Below, piece by piece: positions 35,065 through 42,332 of a stretch of 64,000 nucleotides of DNA. The DNA comes from Halothece sp. PCC 7418 (GTDB lineage Bacteria > Cyanobacteriota > Cyanobacteriia > Cyanobacteriales > Rubidibacteraceae): NCBI RefSeq assembly GCF_000317635.1, contig NC_019779.1, positions 1,240,001-1,304,000 of the forward strand, in the 5' to 3' direction. The notes below the pieces were generated by a model. That model worked only from the letters and a program-made list of their open reading frames with translations. It was not told the DNA's origin and did no database searches. The position numbers were made by a program, and so were the translations under genes. Every line of letters begins with the position of its first letter. The first letter of the stretch is position 1.

Positions 35065-36540
35065 ATGCACTATTTACCTCAAGGTTGGATTATTTGTAAG
35101 TTAAACGAAATCATTGAGCTTTTTGGAGGATTTGCCTTTAAAAGTAAGGATTACACTGATTCTGGAGTTCCTGTTTTACGAATGGGAAATATTACCAAAG
35201 ATTTTAAACTGAATTGGAATAAACCTAAACAGCCCTATATTCCTATTCATAGACTTTCAGAGTTTGAGAAATATAAGTTAGAAGGTGGAGAAATTGTTAT
35301 TTGTCTAACAGACTTATCAGAAACAGGAGCATATCTAGGTACTGTAGCTATAGTTGAAGGTCAAACACCTGCTTTGTTAAATCAGCGAGTTTCTAAAATA
35401 ATATTTAATGAAACATTAATCAATAAAAAATATCTATATTTTGCCTTATGTAATCCTTCATTTAGACATTATATGGTGTCTGATGATACTGGCTCTCTTC
35501 AGAAAAATACTAATCATAACTACATTTTAGAATATAAATTTCAACTTGCTCCCTTAAATGAACAAAAAAGAATTGTTGCTAAACTAGAGAAACTTCTTGG
35601 TAAAGTTAATGACTGTCAAGAGCGATTAGAGAAAATCCCCACTCTCCTTAAACGATTCCGTCAATCGGTTTTAGCTGCTGCTTGTTCGGGGCGCTTAACG
35701 GCTGATTGGCGTGAGAAAAACCCCAACGTTGAACCTGCTGAAGAGTTATTAAATCAACTTGAAACACCATATCCAAAGCCTCACTTTAATGTCTTTGAAC
35801 AAAGTTGTAATTATGATATCCCTAACTCATGGAAATTTATTCCACTAGGAAAACTAGGAACTCTAACAGGTGGGGGAACTCCCGCAAAGTCTAAAGCTGA
35901 GTATTGGGAAGGTCATATTCCTTGGATTAGTGCTAAGGATATGAAATTTGATAGAATCCGTGATTCAATTAATCATATTAGCGAAGATGCTATCAAAAAT
36001 TCATCTACTAAAAAAATTCCTAAAGGGTCTATATTATTTGTTGTCAGAGGTATGATTCTAGCTCATACTTTTCCCGTTGCAATTACCGATGATGTCGTAA
36101 CTGTTAACCAAGATATTAAAGCTCTAATTCCTGAAAAAATAGAACTGAATGAATATTTATTTATTTCTATAAAACTTATTGCTCAAAATATATTATTTGC
36201 CACCAAAGAAGCCACTCACGGAACTCGCAGAGTTGAAACAGGAGTTTTACAAAACTGGGCGATTCCATTACCTCCACTAGAAGAACAAAAAGAGATAGTC
36301 AAGAGAGTAAAAGCCTTATTCAAAAAATGCGACCTCATTGAACAACGCTACCAACAAGCCAAAGCCTACACCGATAAACTCACCCAATCCATCTTAGCCA
36401 AAGCCTTCCGAGGCGAATTAGTCCCCCAAGACCCCAACGATGAACCCGCATCAGTCCTATTAGAAAAAATCAAAGCCGAAAAAGCAGAACAAGAGAAGAA
36501 ACCCAAACGGAAAACAACAAAAAAACGGAGTCAAAAATAA
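35065..36540 (+). CDS. hsdS: type I restriction-modification specificity subunit HsdS
   Basis: HsdS sets the bipartite target sequence. The 491-residue protein has two target-recognition domains: TRD1 at residues ~1-165 (LPQGWIICKLNEIIELFGGF) and TRD2 at ~255-420 (IPNSWKFIPLGKLGTLTGGG). Each is followed by a conserved helical spacer (PLNEQKRIVAKLEKLLGKV; PPLEEQKEIVKRVKALFKK). The C terminus has the typical LTQSILAKAFRGELVPQDP and a Lys-rich tail. It appears intact, so the hsdRMS system could be functional. Confidence 0.9.
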   Translation: MHYLPQGWIICKLNEIIELFGGFAFKSKDYTDSGVPVLRMGNITKDFKLNWNKPKQPYIPIHRLSEFEKYKLEGGEIVICLTDLSETGAYLGTVAIVEGQTPALLNQRVSKIIFNETLINKKYLYFALCNPSFRHYMVSDDTGSLQKNTNHNYILEYKFQLAPLNEQKRIVAKLEKLLGKVNDCQERLEKIPTLLKRFRQSVLAAACSGRLTADWREKNPNVEPAEELLNQLETPYPKPHFNVFEQSCNYDIPNSWKFIPLGKLGTLTGGGTPAKSKAEYWEGHIPWISAKDMKFDRIRDSINHISEDAIKNSSTKKIPKGSILFVVRGMILAHTFPVAITDDVVTVNQDIKALIPEKIELNEYLFISIKLIAQNILFATKEATHGTRRVETGVLQNWAIPLPPLEEQKEIVKRVKALFKKCDLIEQRYQQAKAYTDKLTQSILAKAFRGELVPQDPNDEPASVLLEKIKAEKAEQEKKPKRKTTKKRSQK

Positions 36541-36613
36541 CCCCATCCCATCAAAATTCTACCATTTCTAAGAAGTTAACCCCCCTTTTATCCCCCCAAC
36601 CCCCCTTTGAAAG

Positions 36614-37846
36614 GCAGGGCTGTTTCATTCTATCAAAATGGGGAGTAGCCAAAGCCTCTGTCCAAGCCATCTTCGCCCTTCGGTAATTGATAAAAAGCCT
36701 AATAATCTAAAAAGATTGAGACAAATGGTCTTTAAAACTGAAAAGTTGACTGCTGACTGAAGATGGTGTATTGGGGAAGTATCTTCAGCAAAAATAACAT
36801 CTTTGACCCAATGTAGTTGGTTTTCAATTCCCCAATGTCCCTGAATTTTTTCACTAAATTTTTTAGCTGTTTGATCACAACTACTTAAATAATAAACGAT
36901 TTGATGATAAGGCTTGTCTTTTCGATAACCTTTCCTTTCTACTTTAATAAAATACTGACTTCCTTGCCAAATCTTAGGAACTTTTTCTGGAACTTCAAAA
37001 ACAGAGACTTGGCGAGTAATTTGTCGTCCATGACTCGTGTCGGTGCAGATATTCTCTTGAAAAGGAATCTGATTGTGAGCAATTTCTTCTAAACTGTTGT
37101 ACAACTTAGGTTGATTTTTCTTAACCGCAATTACATAATCATTATGAGAGCGATTAATCGTTCTAATTGTTTCTTTTTGACAGTGGACAGCATCTAGAGT
37201 CAAAATCTTATTGAATAAAGGTGTATTATCCACCATTTCTCGAACACAGTGAATTTCTGAAGTCTTTTTATTCTCCAATTTTTCCAAGGCTAAAACCAAT
37301 CCATTTTCTTGAGAAAACCAAGAGACAATTGAAGCAAAATTCTGTTTATTTCCGTAGGTATCAGTTAAAGTTGATTTAATACTTTTGCCATCGATCGCGA
37401 TCCAATCTGGAATTTCTTCTTTTGAAGATAATTGAGTTGCCCATTGATTAAAAATTGGAATTAAATTATCATTTTCTATTCCCATCATGATTCTTCTAAT
37501 GGTGGAGTAGGATGGAACTTTAAGGTGAGTATTTTTGGCAAGGCGAAGAAGATAGTCATGATGATTCTTAGCAAAAGCAGATAGGTCTCTATAACTTAAA
37601 CAACCTACCATTAGCCCTAAAATAACAATTAGGAGTATCCACCATAGGGGATATCTTTTTCCACTGGAATCCCGCCAGTCCTTGACTTGTTTTAAGAAAC
37701 TGATTAAACTAGACATATTAGAAATTTTTCTAAAAATGCGCGATCAAATCTTCGATTTGGTGCGCGGAGCGCAATCGCGCTGTGGATTTAGTTACGCGAT
37801 CGCGCTTTACATTTACAATTTTACCCCGAGAATGAAACAGCCCTGC
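36614..37846 (-). mobile_element. ISAs1-family insertion sequence
   Basis: A 1233-bp element with terminal inverted repeats GCAGGGCTGTTTCATTCT (left) and its complement AGAATGAAACAGCCCTGC (right). It is flanked by a 9-bp direct repeat, CTTTGAAAG (36605-36613 and 37847-37855). Removing the IS and one repeat restores a CCCCCCTTTGAAAGGGGGG palindrome, so it inserted into an intergenic palindrome. The transposase fills most of it. Confidence 0.85.
36625..37716 (-). CDS. ISAs1-family transposase
   Basis: A 363-residue DDE transposase. Family motifs are seen in the N-terminal helical segment (LKQVKDWRDSSGKRYPLWWI), in IAIDGKSIKST with the first catalytic Asp, in ILTLDAVHCQKE with the second, and in RGHWGIEN-like QGHWGIENQLHWVKDVIFAE with the Glu. 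Length and layout are those of an intact ISAs1 transposase, and the inverted repeats are intact too, so the copy may be active. Confidence 0.92.
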   Translation of the reverse strand: MSSLISFLKQVKDWRDSSGKRYPLWWILLIVILGLMVGCLSYRDLSAFAKNHHDYLLRLAKNTHLKVPSYSTIRRIMMGIENDNLIPIFNQWATQLSSKEEIPDWIAIDGKSIKSTLTDTYGNKQNFASIVSWFSQENGLVLALEKLENKKTSEIHCVREMVDNTPLFNKILTLDAVHCQKETIRTINRSHNDYVIAVKKNQPKLYNSLEEIAHNQIPFQENICTDTSHGRQITRQVSVFEVPEKVPKIWQGSQYFIKVERKGYRKDKPYHQIVYYLSSCDQTAKKFSEKIQGHWGIENQLHWVKDVIFAEDTSPIHHLQSAVNFSVLKTICLNLFRLLGFLSITEGRRWLGQRLWLLPILIE

Positions 37847-37902
37847 CTTTGAAAGGGGGGCTTTAGTGTATCGGTGTGTAGTGCCAGTTGATCGAAATGA
37901 TA

Positions 37903-38475
37903 TTAATAATTTTCTGAGCCTTCATAAATCACTGATAAAGCTACCTCCACCCCAACCGAGTTTAACTGCACAACATCGGTTGAGTCCTCTAAAATCTGCA
38001 AATTCCAATCCTTAGCGATTCCCCGTCGATAGACCATCACCACTGATTTATCCTGATCCACCAACATATATTCTTGCAGACTTTCTAAACTCCGATAAAA
38101 GCTGAACTTTTCGCCTTGGTCATAATTCCTAGTTGAGTCTGATAATACCTCAATAATGACCACTGGATTCATTACTGTGGTTTGACTGTCCCCATAATAA
38201 ACAGGATCACCCGCCAAAACCATCACATCAGGATAGGTAAAGACATTAACCGATGGAATCCACAACTTAACATTTTCCATATAAACAGGAGCATTTCTAT
38301 CCTTTAGCGCCAGACGCAAACCAATATACAGATTCCCTGTAATCAAATTATGCTTGGTTGTTCCCCCTGCCATTGGTATAATTTCCCCATTAATAAACTC
38401 ATGGCGCACCTCTGCTTTTGCTTCAAACGCCAAATATTCCTCTGGGGTGTCAACCTTTTGCGTTAACGGTGTCAT
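37903..38475 (-). CDS. Uma2-family (DUF820) putative endonuclease
   Basis: A 190-residue PD-(D/E)xK-fold protein of the family highly expanded in cyanobacteria. Core motifs: EYLAFEAKAEVRHEFINGEI, the KHNLITGNLY helix, FTYPDVMVL (catalytic Asp), VVIIEVLSDSTRNYDQGEKF (Glu and Lys) and LQEYMLVDQDK. The biological role is unclear. The ATG at 38475 is spaced 9 bp from AAGGGAG; an ATG three codons earlier abuts it. Confidence 0.85.
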   Translation of the reverse strand: MTPLTQKVDTPEEYLAFEAKAEVRHEFINGEIIPMAGGTTKHNLITGNLYIGLRLALKDRNAPVYMENVKLWIPSVNVFTYPDVMVLAGDPVYYGDSQTTVMNPVVIIEVLSDSTRNYDQGEKFSFYRSLESLQEYMLVDQDKSVVMVYRRGIAKDWNLQILEDSTDVVQLNSVGVEVALSVIYEGSENY

Positions 38476-38517
38476 CCCTATCATCTCCCTTGGTTCGCCT
38501 CCTGCTAATTCAATATC

Positions 38518-38676
38518 TTAAACAGGCTTTTGATACTCCGCCATTGCAGAAAAGAGTGACATCCTCCCCCGCAAAGCATAGTTATAGGCACTACGGCAGA
38601 TTTCAAGAATCTCCGTGAGAGTTTCTTCCTGCTGTTTGTTGGGATAGATACGGTATCGGTAGTTAAGTGTGAGCAC
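38518..38676 (-). pseudogene. N-terminal fragment of IS200/IS605-type TnpB
   Basis: From GTG at 38676 the minus strand encodes LNYRYRIYPNKQQEETLTEI and ICRSAYNYALRGRMSLFSAM, the N terminus of TnpB/OrfB, and then stops after 52 residues. The RuvC and zinc-finger parts are gone. It lies just beyond hairpins resembling IS200/IS605 ends (38795-38851), downstream of the TnsB fragment, in the same orientation. Confidence 0.7.
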
Positions 38677-38794
38677 TGACCAAGTCGTTCAAGCACAGCT
38701 TTATTATACGCTGCTTAGTAGATTGTGACAAGGTGCTAAGTTATGGATGCGCTTTCGCGCTTTTTTTATTTGGCTACGATTCATGAGGGGCTGT

Positions 38795-38851
38795 CATCTG
38801 AGGTCTCCTCAGATGTTTATACGCCTTCCCGTTAACCTCTGGTATAACGGG
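38795..38851. repeat. two hairpins, possible IS200/IS605 end
   Basis: CATCTGAGG-TCT-CCTCAGATG (38795-38815) is a perfect 9-bp stem. CCCGTTA (38828-38834) pairs with TAACGGG (38845-38851). The second hairpin overlaps the stop of the TnsB fragment, exactly where TnsB similarity ends. This is what insertion of a hairpin-ended IS200/IS605 element would produce. Confidence 0.55.
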
Positions 38852-39158
38852 GGTCTTCTCGTCGCACTGAGATAAACTCTTCCCAAAAGTCACCAACTCG
38901 ATGGGTTCCGCGATCTTTTCGTTCCCCAACCCTTAAAGCGGATAATCCTTCTTCTTGATAACGCTTAAAGAGTCTTTGCAGAGAACGAACGGAAATACCC
39001 AGTTTTTCTGCTCCTGCTCGGAGTTTTTGTCCATAGACAGCGCGATCACAGGGTTCTAGCAAAGTTTGAATTACTTCCGCGCGATCAGATTCTTCTGGAG
39101 ACAAGTCTAAGGGAATGATGCTCGTTATTTGAGTTTCTTCATACTGACTACTTTTCAC
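38832..39158 (-). pseudogene. N-terminal fragment of Tn7-like/CAST transposase TnsB
   Basis: A 108-residue frame. Residues ~28-96 (VIQTLLEPCDRAVYGQKLRA, AGAEKLGISVRSLQRLFKRY, QEEGLSALRVGERKDRGTHR, GDFWEEFI) match the DNA-binding N-terminal helix-turn-helix domain of TnsB from type V-K CASTs as I recall it. After residue 96 the similarity stops and a short unrelated tail (SVRREDPRYTRG) follows, encoded by a hairpin sequence. The DDE catalytic domain is missing. If made, the fragment might still bind transposon ends. Confidence 0.75.
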
Positions 39159-39268
39159 TTTATAAAAATTTTAAATGTAATAAAAACATAATGTTATTTT
39201 AGCAAGCATAACAAAAAAGTGCCACTTAATTTGGCATTGGTTTTGAAGGGGCGCGATCATACGATTAT

Positions 39269-39311
39269 GTGAATAGTTTCCCCAATTTAACTGGTTAGGG
39301 AAACTATTCAC
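39269..39311. repeat. 14-bp inverted repeat (hairpin)
   Basis: GTGAATAGTTTCCC (39269-39282) and GGGAAACTATTCAC (39298-39311) are perfectly complementary, with a 15-bp loop. It lies in the gene-free stretch between the TnsB fragment and the XRE gene. There is no T run on either side, so it is not an obvious terminator. Confidence 0.7.
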
Positions 39312-39442
39312 TAAAGCTCTAGTCGTTCCGCCCTCTAATGTTTTAATGCTTCATTGGAAGCGGGATTTTGGTTATTTTCAGTCAGAGCCATTTGATAGTG
39401 AGTCCGTAAGCACTCTAATAAAGTGGAAAATAAATTGGCTCA

Positions 39443-39703
39443 TTATTTGTCTTCCCCTTCCACCCCATACTCAACAAACAAACGCGTCAAACTAATCTCC
39501 AGTCCTTGTGCCAAACGCTCCATATTTTCCAAAGTGGGATTAATCATACCCCGCTCCAAATTAGAAATATAAGTGCGATGCAGTCCCGCCAACTCCGCCA
39601 GATACTCTTGAGACAAATCTAGCTCCCGTCGTCGTCGCCGGACCGCTTTCCCAAACCGTTGTTTAATCGAAGAAGAATTACTGTCAGTCACGGAACTCAT
39701 CAT
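39443..39703 (-). CDS. XRE-family transcriptional regulator
   Basis: An 86-residue Cro/C1-type DNA-binding protein with the helix-turn-helix KAVRRRRRELDLSQEYLAEL, AGLHRTYISNLERGMINPTL. The size and layout are those of controller (C) proteins of restriction systems and small XRE regulators. A 9-bp inverted repeat surrounds its start codon, suggesting autoregulation. Divergent from the 101-residue gene at 39785; it may control the neighbouring defence genes. Confidence 0.85.
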   Translation of the reverse strand: MMSSVTDSNSSSIKQRFGKAVRRRRRELDLSQEYLAELAGLHRTYISNLERGMINPTLENMERLAQGLEISLTRLFVEYGVEGEDK

Positions 39704-39719
39704 CGAGAAATTCCGTGAC
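39687..39719. promoter_or_regulatory. inverted repeat around the XRE start codon (putative operator)
   Basis: GTCACGGAA (39687-39695) and TTCCGTGAC (39711-39719) are perfect complements separated by 15 bp and flank the XRE ATG (39703). This position would allow XRE binding to block its own expression and possibly affect the divergent gene. Confidence 0.55.
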
Positions 39720-39784
39720 CGCTTCTACAGATTATTCATAACATTTGGTAGAATAAGCATAATCTTTTATCCGTTAATCATCAC

Positions 39785-40090
39785 ATGAGCGCCTCGCTCC
39801 CCCCAGTTTCCCTTCCTGAAACTTTACCCTCGACTCTTCCCGAACAACAATTTGCTTTGGGGAGTTGGGTTTATTGGTATCAAGTTCCTAACCCCGACTT
39901 TGGACGCATGGTGGGAGTCGTTTATACTCATGCTGCTAGTTGTACCATTACAGGACTCCATTATTTAGTTAAGCTAGATGCAGCCAGTCCTTCCTTTGCC
40001 ATTACCGCCTATGATTTTGCCTTTTCCGAAGATTTATGCCTTTTGGATGAAAGTTCCCTTCACACCTTACGGGAAGAGGTAAATTCATGA
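39785..40090 (+). CDS. hypothetical cyanobacterial protein
   Basis: A 101-residue protein with a Pro-rich start and a compact beta-rich body (GSWVYWYQVPNPDFGRMVGV, GLHYLVKLDAASPSFAITAY). I do not recognise the family. It overlaps the following small HTH gene by 4 bp (ATGA), so the two are translationally coupled and likely work together. Confidence 0.6.
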   Translation: MSASLPPVSLPETLPSTLPEQQFALGSWVYWYQVPNPDFGRMVGVVYTHAASCTITGLHYLVKLDAASPSFAITAYDFAFSEDLCLLDESSLHTLREEVNS

Positions 40091-40374
40091 GCCATGATCA
40101 TTCTTCCCCTCGCCAACAAATTATTAATTTGCTCCAACAACTGAAGATTTCTCCCTCAGAATTCTGTTTTCGTTGGAATCTGGATGCTGCCGAGTTAGCC
40201 CAAATTTCTGGCGTTTCTCGTTCCACCACCTCTCACTGGCTAGGGGGAATTACCAGTCGTCGGGAAGCGGGAGAATCGTATCAGCGTTTACTTGCCATTG
40301 CTGATGTCATTCTGGAAAATGCCACTGAAGTAGAACCATTATTGCAACGTTGGCTTAATCAACGACACAATTAA
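40087..40374 (+). CDS. small helix-turn-helix protein
   Basis: A 95-residue protein with a helix-turn-helix in the middle (LDAAELAQISGVSRSTTSHW, LGGITSRREAGESYQRLLAI). It probably binds DNA. It is coupled to the preceding hypothetical gene and precedes the DUF262 gene, whose promoter carries a 17-bp palindrome that could be its target. The family is not recognised by name. Confidence 0.65.
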   Translation: MSHDHSSPRQQIINLLQQLKISPSEFCFRWNLDAAELAQISGVSRSTTSHWLGGITSRREAGESYQRLLAIADVILENATEVEPLLQRWLNQRHN

Positions 40375-40391
40375 TTCCAGTTTCCAGTTGG

Positions 40392-40408
40392 TTTGTCAAA
40401 TTGACAAA
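40392..40408. promoter_or_regulatory. palindrome TTTGTCAA-A-TTGACAAA upstream of the DUF262 gene
   Basis: A perfect 8+1+8 palindrome about 75 bp before the DUF262 start and 18 bp after the HTH stop. It looks like an operator for a dimeric regulator such as one of the two HTH proteins next to it. Confidence 0.5.
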
Positions 40409-40480
40409 GATTTGGGAAATGCCTTGACTGCGGGGAAACTTAGCACGTAAGTTGCTTTTAATCGCTTTCTCAGGTAATTA

Positions 40481-42247
40481 ATGCTTCCCCTTTCCACTTT
40501 TGACCTTACAAAAGGACCACTTCTAGATGTCTTAAAGGCAATTGAAGGTGGCAGAATTCAACTAGCTGATTTTCAACGAGACTGGTGTTGGGATGATGAG
40601 CGCATTCGTTCTCTTCTCAGCAGTATTGCGCTTGGATTTCCCATTGGTTCATTCATGCTGCTAGAACAAGAAAACGCCCAATTTCGCCTTAAACCGCGCT
40701 TGGTAGAAGGGGTGGAATTAGAGCATTCTCCTGCTCCTCAAACTCTCATTTTAGATGGACAACAACGGTTAACGAGCTTGTTTATGGCGTTGTTTTCTGT
40801 CTCCCCAGTTCGCATTAATCGAGGGAAACGCTATGCCAGAGAACAACGTTGGTACTATTTTCAGATGGAGGAGATGCTTGCGTTACCCGAGGAGGAACGC
40901 TTCCGAGCTATTTTAGGATTGAAGGAAGACAAGCGGTTACGTCGCGCTCATGCTCCTCAAATTGATTGTTCGACTCCCGAACGGGAATATCAAACTCATT
41001 GTTTTCCCCTTTCTCAAGTGTTTCAGTTTCCGCAATGGCGAGGAGAGTATAACAAGTATTGGCAGTATCAGCCTGAGAAGTTGGCTTTGATTGACCAGTT
41101 TGAGGCGGAGGTGATTAAGAAGTTTGAGCATTATCAGTTGGGGTTGTATATTTTACGGGCGGAGTTGCCAAAAAAGGCAGTGTGTCAGATTTTTGTTAAT
41201 CATAATGCTCGCCCCTGTGAGTTGACCCATTTTGATTTGCTGACTTCTGAATATGCCAGTGAAGAGTTTGATTTACGCGGAGATTGGCAAAACCGTGAGC
41301 AACAGTTTTTACGGTATCGGGTATTAAGACTGTTGAAGCCGACGGATTTTTTACAGGCACTGTCTTTATTGGTAAGGTATCACCGACGATTGGAGGCGAA
41401 AAAGAGGGGAGTCCATTCGGAGAAACTACCGCGCATTTCTTGTAATCGTCAGGATGTTCTGGATGTGAGTTTATCGGATTATCAAACATGGCGGGAAGAC
41501 CTTTCACAGGGGTTTGAAGCAGGGGCAAGGTTTTTGCATGGTCAAGGGATTTTTGATGCGGATGATGTGCCTTATCCCATGCAGTTGGTGGTGTTGGCAC
41601 CGTTAATGGCAATTTTGGGAGAGAGTGTGAAGTTGGATGCGGTGCAGCGCAAGTTGGAGCAGTGGTTGTATTGTGGGGCGGCTTCAGGGATTTATTCTCG
41701 CTCTCGGGAGTCAACAGCGGCGAAGGATTTGATTGAGATGCCTGGTTGGGTCTGGGAGGAGGGGGCGCTTCCGACGACGATTCGAGAGGCGAGTTTGCAA
41801 GCAGAACGGTTGCAGAGTTGTGTGAATTCTCAGGGGGCGACTTATCGAGCGATTTCGGCGTTGTTAAGACGGGATGGGGCGTTGGATTTTTTGACGGGGG
41901 AAGCGATTACGGAGGTGAAGTATTTTGAGGAGGGGATTGAAAATCATCATATTTTTCCGCAAAAGTGGTGTCAACAACGGGGGATTGCGCGATCGCGCTA
42001 TAACAGTATTGTGAATAAAACGCCGTTAACTTGGCGGACGAATCGCTTTTTGGGGAGTGTGGCGCCGTCGCTGTATTTACAGCGATTGCAGGAGAAGGGG
42101 ATGAGTAAGGAAAGAGTGGATGAGATTTTGCGCTCTCATTTGATTGAGCCGGAGTTGTTGAGAGGGGATGATTTTGAGGGGTTTTTTGCTGAACGAACGC
42201 GGGTGCTATTAGGGAAGTTGTATTCCGCGATGGGGAAGAAGCCTTGA
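40481..42247 (+). CDS. DUF262 (GmrS-like) / HNH-type restriction-like protein
   Basis: A 588-residue protein. The N-terminal DUF262 domain has LADFQRDWCWDDERIRSLLS, FPIGSFMLLE and the catalytic-type DGQQRLTSLFMAL near residue 90. The C-terminal part carries an HNH-like motif (ENHHIFPQKWC...NKTPLTWRTNR). DUF262-DUF1524 fusions make up GmrSD-type IV restriction enzymes, which cut modified phage DNA, and related defence proteins. This one is probably a nucleotide-dependent nuclease. Fusion length fits the family. It converges with the TIR-STAND gene, with 85 bp between stops. Confidence 0.8.
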   Translation: MLPLSTFDLTKGPLLDVLKAIEGGRIQLADFQRDWCWDDERIRSLLSSIALGFPIGSFMLLEQENAQFRLKPRLVEGVELEHSPAPQTLILDGQQRLTSLFMALFSVSPVRINRGKRYAREQRWYYFQMEEMLALPEEERFRAILGLKEDKRLRRAHAPQIDCSTPEREYQTHCFPLSQVFQFPQWRGEYNKYWQYQPEKLALIDQFEAEVIKKFEHYQLGLYILRAELPKKAVCQIFVNHNARPCELTHFDLLTSEYASEEFDLRGDWQNREQQFLRYRVLRLLKPTDFLQALSLLVRYHRRLEAKKRGVHSEKLPRISCNRQDVLDVSLSDYQTWREDLSQGFEAGARFLHGQGIFDADDVPYPMQLVVLAPLMAILGESVKLDAVQRKLEQWLYCGAASGIYSRSRESTAAKDLIEMPGWVWEEGALPTTIREASLQAERLQSCVNSQGATYRAISALLRRDGALDFLTGEAITEVKYFEEGIENHHIFPQKWCQQRGIARSRYNSIVNKTPLTWRTNRFLGSVAPSLYLQRLQEKGMSKERVDEILRSHLIEPELLRGDDFEGFFAERTRVLLGKLYSAMGKKP

Positions 42248-42332
42248 GCGCGATCGCGCTCAATTCTTGGGTTTGTGGAACTTCTGTTAATCAAGCCTTT
42301 GTTTCTAGAAATCAAATTACTTTTAGTAGCAG

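Noticed and set aside
41196-42263. Antisense frames in the DUF262 gene
   Set aside because: Composition (Pro/Ser/His rich, no domains) is typical of antisense shadows of a G-rich coding strand.
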